NCBI RefSeq assembly: GCF_000828635.1
Contig: NZ_AP012547.1
Span: 3,596,001 to 3,660,000 of the forward strand
Direction of reading: 5' to 3'
Origin: Sulfuritalea hydrogenivorans sk43H
GTDB taxonomy: Bacteria > Pseudomonadota > Gammaproteobacteria > Burkholderiales > Rhodocyclaceae
DNA: 64,000 nucleotides
This document shows positions 8,810-15,837 of this stretch, in pieces. A model generated the notes under the pieces. That model made no database searches. It saw only the letters and a list, made by a program, of their open reading frames with translations, and was not told the origin of the DNA. The position numbers were made by a program, and so were the translations under genes. The first letter of the stretch is position 1; each line of letters starts with the position of its first letter.

Positions 8810-9577
8810 ATGATCAGACGTGCTTCGGCACTTGCCATGTTGTTGACGCTGACGCTGCCGGCTGCGGCCGAGCAGGTTGGCGCGCGCGCCAAGGGCGGCT
8901 TCCCCGAATCGTTTTTCATGGAGAAGGTTCCGCGGGCCGAAGCCAATGCGACCGCGGAAAAACTCGCCAGGGCGGTGATGGCTGCGCGCATGATCATTTT
9001 CGCTTACGCCGGCAAGATTGTCGATCCGACACTCGGCGACAAGGGGCTTTCCGGCGACGCGCTCGAAAGCCAGTGGCGGTCCGCGGTCGAGCCCGACTTG
9101 ATCGACGCCTCGCCCAGTCAGAAGAAAATCTTCGAAAAACTCTTCTGGGCCGGTCGCCAGGTGATGGACAACAACCAGGAACGCATCAACACCAAGGGCG
9201 TGGGCTGGAAGAACTTCCTGCCGGCCAAATGGGAGCGCGAAATGGGTCAGGTATTCGCGGCCCGTACCGGCATCATCATCAAGCAGCCGGGGCGCGCCTA
9301 CCGCAGCCCGATGAATGCCCCCGACGACACCGAGCGCGCAGCGCTGGAGCATTACGTCAAGGCCGGCCATGGCGAAAACAAGCCACTGACGAGCTTCGCC
9401 AAATGGGGCAAGCAGGAGGTGTATCGCCACATGGAACCTATCCGCCTGATCCCGGCCTGCCTTGGCTGCCATGGCAAGCCGAAGGGGGAGCCCGACATGC
9501 TCGGTTTCGAGAAGGATGGCCTCGAAGCCGGCGACGTCATCGGCGTGATGAGCGTGACGGTCGGCTTAAGCGATTAA
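8810..9577 (+). CDS. DUF3365-domain c-type haem protein
   Basis: This periplasmic protein of 255 aa has a signal peptide (MIRRASALAMLLTLTLPAAA) and a DUF3365/Tll0287-like domain, a PAS-like fold often carrying haem. A single c-type haem site, CLGCH, is at residues 217-221. It opens the plus-strand sox region. The ribosome binding site is GGGGGAG, 4-9 bases before the ATG. The domain is known from haem-based sensors and small soluble cytochromes. With no kinase or cyclase output attached, this version is more likely an electron carrier or haem sensor for the sox cluster, which is inference from position. Confidence 0.82.
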   Translation: MIRRASALAMLLTLTLPAAAEQVGARAKGGFPESFFMEKVPRAEANATAEKLARAVMAARMIIFAYAGKIVDPTLGDKGLSGDALESQWRSAVEPDLIDASPSQKKIFEKLFWAGRQVMDNNQERINTKGVGWKNFLPAKWEREMGQVFAARTGIIIKQPGRAYRSPMNAPDDTERAALEHYVKAGHGENKPLTSFAKWGKQEVYRHMEPIRLIPACLGCHGKPKGEPDMLGFEKDGLEAGDVIGVMSVTVGLSD

Positions 9578-9654
9578 TCAATTTGTCCGAGGTGCCGCGG
9601 TCGTCGAAAAGTCGCTGCGGACCCGAGTCACACCAATTCAATAAGGAGAAAACC

Positions 9655-10278
9655 ATGTTCATGAAGCAAAAGTTCGTAGCCACTCTCGCCGCTTTCGCCA
9701 TCCTCGGTGCCGCAGTCGCCGGTCCGGCTGGCGCGGCGGAAGAGGCCAAGGCAGCCGCCAACGGCCACACCTACCCCAGCATCGAGAAGACGTCGGCGGA
9801 TACCCCGAAGCAGTACAAGATGAGCCCGGAATTCCAGGCCCAGATCAAAAAGCTGCCGCCGGAGTTCATCCAGCAGTTCAAGAAAATGACGTCCAAGCAT
9901 ACTCGTTATAGCGAAGACGCCACCGCGCGTCAGGTGATGATGGAACTGCTCTCCGATGTCCAGTGCACCACGGCCGGATTGATGGTGGAGAACGGCGAGA
10001 TGGCCGCCGACTGCGCGGTTCGCGCCTCCCGCCACCGCTGGCCGAAAGGGCACCTGATGGCCTACGTGAAGCTTGAGCAGATCAACGTCGACTCGCTCGC
10101 CACGCTGCCGAAGATCAACGCCCAGGTCGAAGGCGGGCTGGAGCGCGTGGCGGAAATGGCGCTCAAAAAGGACTTCGTCAGCGCCGGTGCCGAAATGGGC
10201 AAGGTGCTGAGCGGCTGCTCGAGCTGCCACAACCTGTTCCGCTTCGGCAAGGGTGACTCACCCTACATCGTCGAGTAA
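9655..10278 (+). CDS. c-type cytochrome with C-terminal haem site (cytochrome c'-like)
   Basis: The protein has 207 aa with a signal peptide ending near PAGAA and is mostly helical. One haem-binding site, CSSCH, is at residues 188-192 close to the C-terminus. A C-terminal haem motif on a helical bundle is the arrangement of cytochrome c' and b562-type proteins, but overall similarity to a named family cannot be judged by eye. The start at 9655 is supported by AAGGAG eight bases upstream. It lies in the sox cluster between the DUF3365 haem protein and the barrel protein, so it is a likely periplasmic electron carrier or thiosulfate-linked cytochrome. Confidence 0.8.
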   Translation: MFMKQKFVATLAAFAILGAAVAGPAGAAEEAKAAANGHTYPSIEKTSADTPKQYKMSPEFQAQIKKLPPEFIQQFKKMTSKHTRYSEDATARQVMMELLSDVQCTTAGLMVENGEMAADCAVRASRHRWPKGHLMAYVKLEQINVDSLATLPKINAQVEGGLERVAEMALKKDFVSAGAEMGKVLSGCSSCHNLFRFGKGDSPYIVE

Positions 10279-10304
10279 ATCCAGCCGGCAGTATCGCAGG
10301 CAGC

Positions 10305-10336
10305 GCCGCCATCCACCGTATCGGGCCGATGGCGGC
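10305..10336 (+). terminator. GC-rich hairpin between cytochrome and barrel-protein genes
   Basis: GCCGCCATC (10305-10313) and GATGGCGGC (10328-10336) form a 9-bp stem with a 14-base loop in the 102-base gap. There is no uridine run after it, so it may be an mRNA-stability or attenuation hairpin and not a true intrinsic terminator. Confidence 0.4.
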
Positions 10337-10380
10337 AACAAAAATATCGTTCAGGCATCGTCTCGGGGAGGAGAAGATTC

Positions 10381-11817
10381 ATGGGAAATAACGGAAAGTT
10401 GTTGGTAATGGCCGCCGCGGTGTCCGCGGCACTGGGTACGTCGGGGCAAGCGGCGGCGGCGGATTGGGTAATGGCGCAAGCGATGGAACCGCCGACCACC
10501 ACGCACAAGTTCTTCGGCGTGGCGCAGGCTTCCTATACGAACTACTACGGCTGCGACAAGCTGGAGGGCATGCGAAATGTTGGCGCCAATGCATTCTCGG
10601 CGCTCAACGGCAGCTACAACGCCATGTGTCGGGTCGGGCCGGAATTCCATGACAAGCAGTCCGACCTCAATCTCGACAACCTGGCGATCGGCCTGCGCGG
10701 CAATCTCATTCCCGGCAAGATCAACTACTTCGTGATGGCCAATGCGGGCATGAATGCGGCCAACTACAGTCCGCTCGACAGCTCTCGTGCCCACACGATC
10801 AGCCTCACCGACGCGACAATGACCTTCAGCTACGTCCCGGGTGTCCGCGTGCGTGCCGGCCTGATGCGCAAGCCAGGACCAGAGGAGATGTACCAGGCCA
10901 TCGACAGCAACAGCTACATGTGGCCGACCGACTTCATCGCCCGCGTGCAGATAGAGAAGTTCTTCAAAGTGAACTCCAAGGGCACGACCATCATTCCCGG
11001 CCAGGGCTACGGTACGGCAATCAAGACCGGCTATGACAGCGATGCCGGGCGCGACTGGGGCTTCCAGTTCTTCGATGCCTTCAAGTCCGGCAAATGGACC
11101 AGCACCTATGCCGTCATGGTCGGCAACGGCAGCGGCATCCACAAGATCAGGGACTACAACAACAAGAAGGATCTGAACCTCTATTTCTCCACCGAGTACG
11201 ACCTGCCCGGCGGCAAGGGGCCCAACAAGCACGGCATCAAGGGTTACGTCTATCACCAGGGTGGCACGCGCAATTTCGAAACCGACGCGTCGGGCACATT
11301 GAGCCAGGACTTCAAGTTCACGCGCCAGGGCGGCGGCGTCAAGGCGCTCGGCGAGATCTTCGGCGAAGGGCGCGGCACACATCGGCTCGGCCTCGACCTG
11401 ATGTACGCCGACGGCATGATCTTCTACACGCCGACCGGCAACGTGGTCGACGAAGCCTTCGGCGGCCAGGTCCAGATCGCTGCCGAGAAGGGCAACAAGG
11501 CGCGCGGCCTCACGCTCGACTACGGCTACTACCTCAACGACAAGTGGAATTTCGGCGTTCGCTATGCGCAGCACGACGTTCTCTATGCCACCATCGGCAC
11601 CGCTACCTGGGGAGCCAGCGACAAGCGGGTTATCAAGCAGCTTACCTTCGCGGTGAACTACCACCTGTCGCCGGCGACGCGCGTCACCTTCAACCTGGAA
11701 CCGCGCGATGCCAAAGCGCCCAACCCCAATGCCAACGCGATCAACGAGGCCAACTCTCAAATCGTGGTCAACGCGGTCGGTGCTCGCTACGGCCTGCTGC
11801 TGACGCATCAGTTCTGA
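10381..11817 (+). CDS. Outer-membrane beta-barrel (porin-like) protein of the sox cluster
   Basis: This protein of 478 aa has a signal peptide (to about residue 26, GQAAAA) followed by alternating amphipathic strands rich in Tyr, Gly, Asn and Phe. It ends RYGLLLTHQF, the terminal-Phe signature of outer-membrane barrels. Its size fits a 16- or 18-stranded porin, similar in pattern to phosphate-selective porin-type proteins, but I do not recognise a named family. GGGGAGGAGA precedes the ATG. It lies directly upstream of soxX (14 bases apart), so it probably serves uptake of a sulfur oxyanion or release of sulfur in the same operon; that role is inferred from position only. Confidence 0.75.
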   Translation: MGNNGKLLVMAAAVSAALGTSGQAAAADWVMAQAMEPPTTTHKFFGVAQASYTNYYGCDKLEGMRNVGANAFSALNGSYNAMCRVGPEFHDKQSDLNLDNLAIGLRGNLIPGKINYFVMANAGMNAANYSPLDSSRAHTISLTDATMTFSYVPGVRVRAGLMRKPGPEEMYQAIDSNSYMWPTDFIARVQIEKFFKVNSKGTTIIPGQGYGTAIKTGYDSDAGRDWGFQFFDAFKSGKWTSTYAVMVGNGSGIHKIRDYNNKKDLNLYFSTEYDLPGGKGPNKHGIKGYVYHQGGTRNFETDASGTLSQDFKFTRQGGGVKALGEIFGEGRGTHRLGLDLMYADGMIFYTPTGNVVDEAFGGQVQIAAEKGNKARGLTLDYGYYLNDKWNFGVRYAQHDVLYATIGTATWGASDKRVIKQLTFAVNYHLSPATRVTFNLEPRDAKAPNPNANAINEANSQIVVNAVGARYGLLLTHQF

Positions 11818-11831
11818 GGCTCGGCGAAACG

Positions 11832-12281
11832 ATGAAAACGGTTTCTGCTGTGGTGGCCATCATCCTGGGCCCGGCGCTGGCCATGTCGGCGGGCGCCCAG
11901 GCGCCGGCCGACTACTCTGCCTATCCGTGCCTGAGTTATACCCTGGCCTGCGGCAAGAGCGCTACGCGCAAGCCGCAAACGAAGACACTCGAGGGTGCCC
12001 TCAACGGCAATGCCGAAAAAGGCCGGCAGATCGCCCAGGCCCGCGACAAGGGCAACTGCCTCGCCTGCCACCTCATGAAAGGCGGCAGCCAGCCCGGTAC
12101 GCGCGGGCCGGATCTCAGCCACTACGGCAACGCGGGGCGCAGTGACGCGGAAACCTACACGGCAATCCACGACATGCGCACGCGCAATCCCGAAACACTG
12201 ATGCCACCCTTCGGCACCAACGAAATCCTGAGCGACCTGGAGATCCGTGACGTCGTCGCGTTTCTCCAGGCCTCCAAATGA
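11832..12281 (+). CDS. soxX: SoxX, sulfur-oxidation c-type cytochrome
   Basis: SoxX is the small cytochrome subunit of SoxXA, which oxidatively joins thiosulfate to the SoxY swinging arm. The product has 149 aa with a signal peptide, one haem site CLACH at residues 76-80, a GPDLSHYG segment and a conserved C-terminal LMPPFG motif supplying the methionine ligand, followed by DIRDVVAFLQ-type helix (here EIRDVVAFLQ). Its ATG follows the barrel-protein stop by 14 bases, and its stop overlaps a possible soxA start. The order X-A-Y-Z is the common one. Confidence 0.93.
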   Translation: MKTVSAVVAIILGPALAMSAGAQAPADYSAYPCLSYTLACGKSATRKPQTKTLEGALNGNAEKGRQIAQARDKGNCLACHLMKGGSQPGTRGPDLSHYGNAGRSDAETYTAIHDMRTRNPETLMPPFGTNEILSDLEIRDVVAFLQASK

Positions 12282-12292
12282 GGACCGGCATC

Positions 12293-13201
12293 ATGCGAAT
12301 GAAGATCCGCGCATGGGTGTTATCCGCCATCGCCGCACTGGGAACGACTGCGACGGTCGCAAGCGACGAGCCTTATCGTGAATATTATCCGCAGGCCCGC
12401 ATCGATCCGGCCAGGGGGGTGAATGGAGACATCGGCTTCAGCGATACCCTGCCGTACTGGCGCAACGAGGAAGAGGTCGAACGCAACGCCAAATGGGTCG
12501 GCGATCCGAACGAACAGTGGAAGCTCAACTGGAAGTTCATGGACCTCGATCGCATCGACCTGCATCCGGGCCATCTGGCGGTCGACGAAGGCGAGGCGAT
12601 GGTGGCAAAGCTCGCCAAGCGCGACCCGGCATTCCTCACCTGCCTGGCCGACGGAGGCACGAAGCTGAACGGACTCGCAGCGGGCTATCCCAAGTATGAC
12701 CGGGCTCTCGGTCGCATTGTCACCGTGGAAAGCCGCATCGAGCACTGCGCAAAGAGCGTACTTAACGAGGAAATCCGGCAGGGCTCGCCGGCCAACAACA
12801 AGATCGCTGTCTATTTCAAGTCGCTCAGTGGCGGTACGCCGATCAAGGTCAACATCGGAGACGGCAAAGTGATGGAAGCCTATCGTCGTGGCGAGAGACT
12901 CTTCTACAAGAAAACCGGCCAGCTCAATTTCGCCTGCGCCTCCTGCCATGTTCCCGGGAGCATCATGGGCCACAAGCTGCGCGGCGAAACGCCGACCACG
13001 CCCTTCGCCGACGCGGCGCACTACCCCACCTACCGTACGCCGGTCGGCGCGCTGGAATCGATCCAGGAGCGCTTCGCCCGCTGCCTGGGTCAAATGCGCA
13101 CCGTGCAACTCAAACCGGGCGATCCGGCATTCGTGGATCTCGAAGTCTTCATGACCGTGCTGTCCAACGGCTATCCGGTCTCGGTTCCCTCGGCTCGTTG
13201 A
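12293..13201 (+). CDS. soxA: SoxA, L-cysteine S-thiosulfotransferase subunit
   Basis: SoxA is the catalytic subunit of SoxXA. The product has 302 aa from the chosen start. It shows a signal peptide, one haem site CASCH at residues 215-219, and the conserved RCLGQMR segment whose Cys264 is the expected persulfide/haem-ligand cysteine. The N-terminal half keeps two isolated cysteines (LTCLAD and EHCAKS) where diheme SoxA proteins carry a first CXXCH, so this is the monohaem type. I chose ATG 12293 because GAGGA sits eight bases upstream. ATG 12278, overlapping the soxX stop, is the alternative and would add five residues. Confidence 0.93.
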   Translation: MRMKIRAWVLSAIAALGTTATVASDEPYREYYPQARIDPARGVNGDIGFSDTLPYWRNEEEVERNAKWVGDPNEQWKLNWKFMDLDRIDLHPGHLAVDEGEAMVAKLAKRDPAFLTCLADGGTKLNGLAAGYPKYDRALGRIVTVESRIEHCAKSVLNEEIRQGSPANNKIAVYFKSLSGGTPIKVNIGDGKVMEAYRRGERLFYKKTGQLNFACASCHVPGSIMGHKLRGETPTTPFADAAHYPTYRTPVGALESIQERFARCLGQMRTVQLKPGDPAFVDLEVFMTVLSNGYPVSVPSAR

Positions 13202-13233
13202 GCCGGTCACTTTTCATTTCCTGGAGTCACACA

Positions 13234-13704
13234 ATGAATAGGTTACGCAGATTGATACTTAAAGGCAGCGCCGGCGGCAGCGTACTGGCTTGCGCCCTTG
13301 CTTCCGGGCTGCTGCGCCCAACCGCGGCTTTCGCCATCGATTGGAACAAGACGGGGTTCGAAGCAAAGGCGGTCGCCGACGCACTGAAGCACATCGGTGC
13401 CGCAGGCGCCACCGAAAGCGCCGAGATCCTCATCAAGGCGCCGGATATCGCCGAGAACGGTGCGGTGATTCCGATCGAGGTGACAAGCCGCATCGCCGGT
13501 GCCGAATCGATCTCCCTGCTGGTCGAAAAGAATCCGTTTCCGCTACTGGCCCATGTCGATCTGGTGAACGGCACCGAAGGCTATATCAACACCCGCTTCA
13601 AGATGGGCCAAACCTCCGTGGTCAAGGTTGTGGTCAAGGCCGGCGGCAAGCACTACATCGCCAGCCGGGAAGTCAAGGTCACTATCGGCGGCTGCGGCGG
13701 CTAG
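13234..13704 (+). CDS. soxY: SoxY, sulfur carrier protein
   Basis: SoxY is the periplasmic carrier on whose C-terminal cysteine the sulfur substrate is bound during the Sox cycle. The product (156 aa) starts with a Tat-like signal (RLRRLILKG) consistent with export of a folded SoxYZ complex. It ends in the diagnostic GGCGG motif with the carrier cysteine. The ATG at 13234 follows a CTGGAG site. It lies 32 bases after soxA and 22 before soxZ. Confidence 0.94.
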   Translation: MNRLRRLILKGSAGGSVLACALASGLLRPTAAFAIDWNKTGFEAKAVADALKHIGAAGATESAEILIKAPDIAENGAVIPIEVTSRIAGAESISLLVEKNPFPLLAHVDLVNGTEGYINTRFKMGQTSVVKVVVKAGGKHYIASREVKVTIGGCGG

Positions 13705-13726
13705 AAGAACACTCAAGGAGCAAGCA

Positions 13727-14041
13727 ATGGCAGAACTCATGAAAATCCGTACCAAGCTGGTCGACGGCTCGGCTCATATCGTCGCGCTGATCATTCATCC
13801 GATGGAAACCGGGCAGCGCAAGGACCCGCGCACCGGTCAGGCCTATCCCGCGCATTTCATCCAGAACGTGACGGCCACGATCAATGACAAACCTGTGCTG
13901 ATCGCCCAGTGGGGCCCGGCGATTTCAAAAAACCCCCTGCTCGGCTTCCGCGTCAAGGGTGCCAAGGCCGGCGACAAGCTGGTGATCGCCTGGGAAGACA
14001 ACAAGGGCGAAAAGGCACGCTCCGAGGCAACGATCGCCTAA
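13727..14041 (+). CDS. soxZ: SoxZ, SoxY partner protein
   Basis: SoxZ is the immunoglobulin-fold partner of SoxY. It has no signal peptide of its own and is expected to be exported with SoxY. The product has 104 aa, the usual length, with the conserved HPMETGQRKD and PAHFIQNV segments. AAGGAG precedes the ATG by seven bases. It lies in an unbroken run with soxY and the following cytochrome. Confidence 0.94.
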   Translation: MAELMKIRTKLVDGSAHIVALIIHPMETGQRKDPRTGQAYPAHFIQNVTATINDKPVLIAQWGPAISKNPLLGFRVKGAKAGDKLVIAWEDNKGEKARSEATIA

Positions 14042-14060
14042 CCTGGATACATAAAACTCC

Positions 14061-14561
14061 ATGAAACCAAGACACCAAAAACTTGCCGCAAGCTTCGTCG
14101 GTACGCTCTGCGTGGTCGGTATGGCGCTTGCCGCCGGCCCCGCCAAAACTTCCAAACCCCAACCCGCCGCCGACCAGCGCGCACCGCTCGTGCTGCTCGA
14201 TGCGGAACGCCATCTCGTGCTCGAGGAAATGCGCAATTTTCTCGCGGTGCTGCAGACCATAACGGATGCCCTGCCGCGCGAGGACATGAAAGAAGTCGCA
14301 CGTGCGGCCCGCAGCATGGGCAGCGGCGCCGCCAACGAGATTCCTCCCGTCACGGTGGCCAAGCTGCCCGAGGAGTTCAAGGTTCTTGCCGGTGGCGTGC
14401 ACACCAGCTTCGACTTGATCGCCCTCGATGCGGAAAGCTTGGGCGATCCGAAGCACACCGTATCGCAGGTCGCCGAAATGCTGCAGAAATGCAACGCCTG
14501 TCACGGCATCTATCAGATCAAGGTGGGCAAGGACGTTCGAGCGAAGAGCAAAGCGAATTGA
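14061..14561 (+). CDS. c-type cytochrome with C-terminal haem site, sox-linked
   Basis: This protein of 166 aa has a signal peptide (to about residue 25), a helical body and one haem site, CNACH, at residues 144-148 near the C-terminus. The layout is cytochrome c'-like, as in the cytochrome at 9655, but the two share little obvious sequence beyond the motif. It starts 19 bases after soxZ and is followed 29 bases later by the rhodanese gene. A role in passing electrons from SoxXA or in sulfide/polysulfide chemistry fits the neighbours but is not proven. Confidence 0.78.
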   Translation: MKPRHQKLAASFVGTLCVVGMALAAGPAKTSKPQPAADQRAPLVLLDAERHLVLEEMRNFLAVLQTITDALPREDMKEVARAARSMGSGAANEIPPVTVAKLPEEFKVLAGGVHTSFDLIALDAESLGDPKHTVSQVAEMLQKCNACHGIYQIKVGKDVRAKSKAN

Positions 14562-14590
14562 AGAAAGTTTCTTCTCCAAAGGAGACGCAC

Positions 14591-15760
14591 ATGCAAACCC
14601 GACGACTTGCCCTGTTCGTGGCCGCCATGGCCGGCGTGATCGCCGCGCCGCTGCCCTTCCCGGTGGCGGCGCTTGCCGCCGATGCCGCGACCATGCAGCC
14701 GAAGGAAGGCTGGTACAAGGCCCTGGTCGATTTCGACTTCATGCGCCAGAACGTGGACATCCCTCTCAAGAAGGGCGTGATGATCATCGATTCGCGGCCC
14801 GCGGCGCGCCAATACGATCCCGGCCACATCCCCGGCGCGGTGAACATCCCCGACAGCCAGTTCGACAAACAGGTCGCCAAACTGCCCGCCGACAAGGCCA
14901 CCCTGCTGCTGTTCTACTGTGGCGGTGTTGACTGCATGCTGAGCCACAACTCGGCTTTCAAGGCCGAGAAACTGGGCTTCACCAACATCAGGGTTTACCC
15001 GTCCGGCATGCCTGACTGGAAGGCGAAGGGCGGGCCGATTTCGGTTTCGGCAGCCTTCATCCAGAAGCTGATCGACGACAAGGCCGCCTATGTCCTGATC
15101 GATGCGCGCCCAAAGCGCGTGGCCGACAAGGGCATGATCCCGACCGCGATCAACATTTCCGACACCGAATTCGACAAGCATGTCGACAAGCTGCCGACGG
15201 ACAAGGCGATGCCGCTGATCTATTACTGCGGCGGCCTGGAGTGCGTGCTGTCCGACAAGTCGGCGGAGAAGGCCAGGAAGCTGGGCTACACCAACGTGCT
15301 GACCTACCCGCCGGGCTATCCGGAATGGGAGAAACTGCATGGCGCCCCGGCGCCTGCCGCTGCCGGCGGCAGCGGTGCGGCTGGCGGTGCGGCTGGCGGT
15401 GCGGCAGCAGCAGCGGCACTGGTGCCGGGCAAGGAAAAGGGCACGGTGACGGTGGCGTCCTTCGAGCAGGTCTGGAAGACGAACCCCGGTTCGGTGATGC
15501 TGGTCGATGTGCGCGATGCCAAGGAATTCGCCGCCGGCACCATCAAGGGCGCGGTGAACATTCCGATGAACGAGCTGGAGAAGAAGATCTCCGCGCTGCC
15601 GACGGACAAGCCGGTGGTCTTCGTCTGCGGTACGGGTGCGCGCTCCGGCGAGGCCTACGATACGGTGAAGCTGCTGGGCGGCAAAGTGCAGGCGTCCTTC
15701 ATCGATGCCGACATCAAGTTCAATGCCGACGGCAGTTACGCGATGACGGCAAAGAAGTAG
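14591..15760 (+). CDS. Exported protein with three rhodanese domains
   Basis: Rhodaneses carry sulfane sulfur on an active cysteine. This protein (389 aa) has a signal peptide (residues 1-30) and three rhodanese-like domains: about 45-145, 150-250 and 285-385. The first two have an unusual two-cysteine loop, CGGVDC (Cys110, Cys115) and CGGLEC (Cys213, Cys218). The third has a more standard CGTGARSGEA loop (Cys346). A Gly/Ala-rich linker (residues about 253-275) joins domains two and three. The ATG at 14591 has AAAGGAG upstream. It ends the sox run and may handle sulfane sulfur released by SoxYZ. Confidence 0.88.
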   Translation: MQTRRLALFVAAMAGVIAAPLPFPVAALAADAATMQPKEGWYKALVDFDFMRQNVDIPLKKGVMIIDSRPAARQYDPGHIPGAVNIPDSQFDKQVAKLPADKATLLLFYCGGVDCMLSHNSAFKAEKLGFTNIRVYPSGMPDWKAKGGPISVSAAFIQKLIDDKAAYVLIDARPKRVADKGMIPTAINISDTEFDKHVDKLPTDKAMPLIYYCGGLECVLSDKSAEKARKLGYTNVLTYPPGYPEWEKLHGAPAPAAAGGSGAAGGAAGGAAAAAALVPGKEKGTVTVASFEQVWKTNPGSVMLVDVRDAKEFAAGTIKGAVNIPMNELEKKISALPTDKPVVFVCGTGARSGEAYDTVKLLGGKVQASFIDADIKFNADGSYAMTAKK

Positions 15761-15776
15761 CGCTGGTATCTGCAAC

Positions 15777-15826
15777 AGTCGGCGCTTGCGACACGGCGAT
15801 TCCTCGCCGTGTCGCAAGCGCCGACT
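15777..15826. terminator. Perfect 22-bp inverted pair of the dispersed repeat between convergent genes
   Basis: Two copies of the 22-base element face each other (15777-15798 and 15805-15826) around the loop ATTCCT, giving a perfect 22-bp stem in the 77-base gap between the rhodanese gene (plus) and pccA (minus). A TTTCT stretch follows on the plus strand. The hairpin can act as a bidirectional terminator for both convergent operons. It also holds copies 3 and 4 of the dispersed repeat. Confidence 0.75.
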
Positions 15827-15837
15827 TTCTCGCAGTA

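Noticed and set aside
8810-15760. SoxB, SoxC or SoxD among the unnamed genes of the sox region
   Set aside because: None of the neighbours has the metallophosphatase (SoxB), molybdopterin (SoxC) or diheme (SoxD) motifs.
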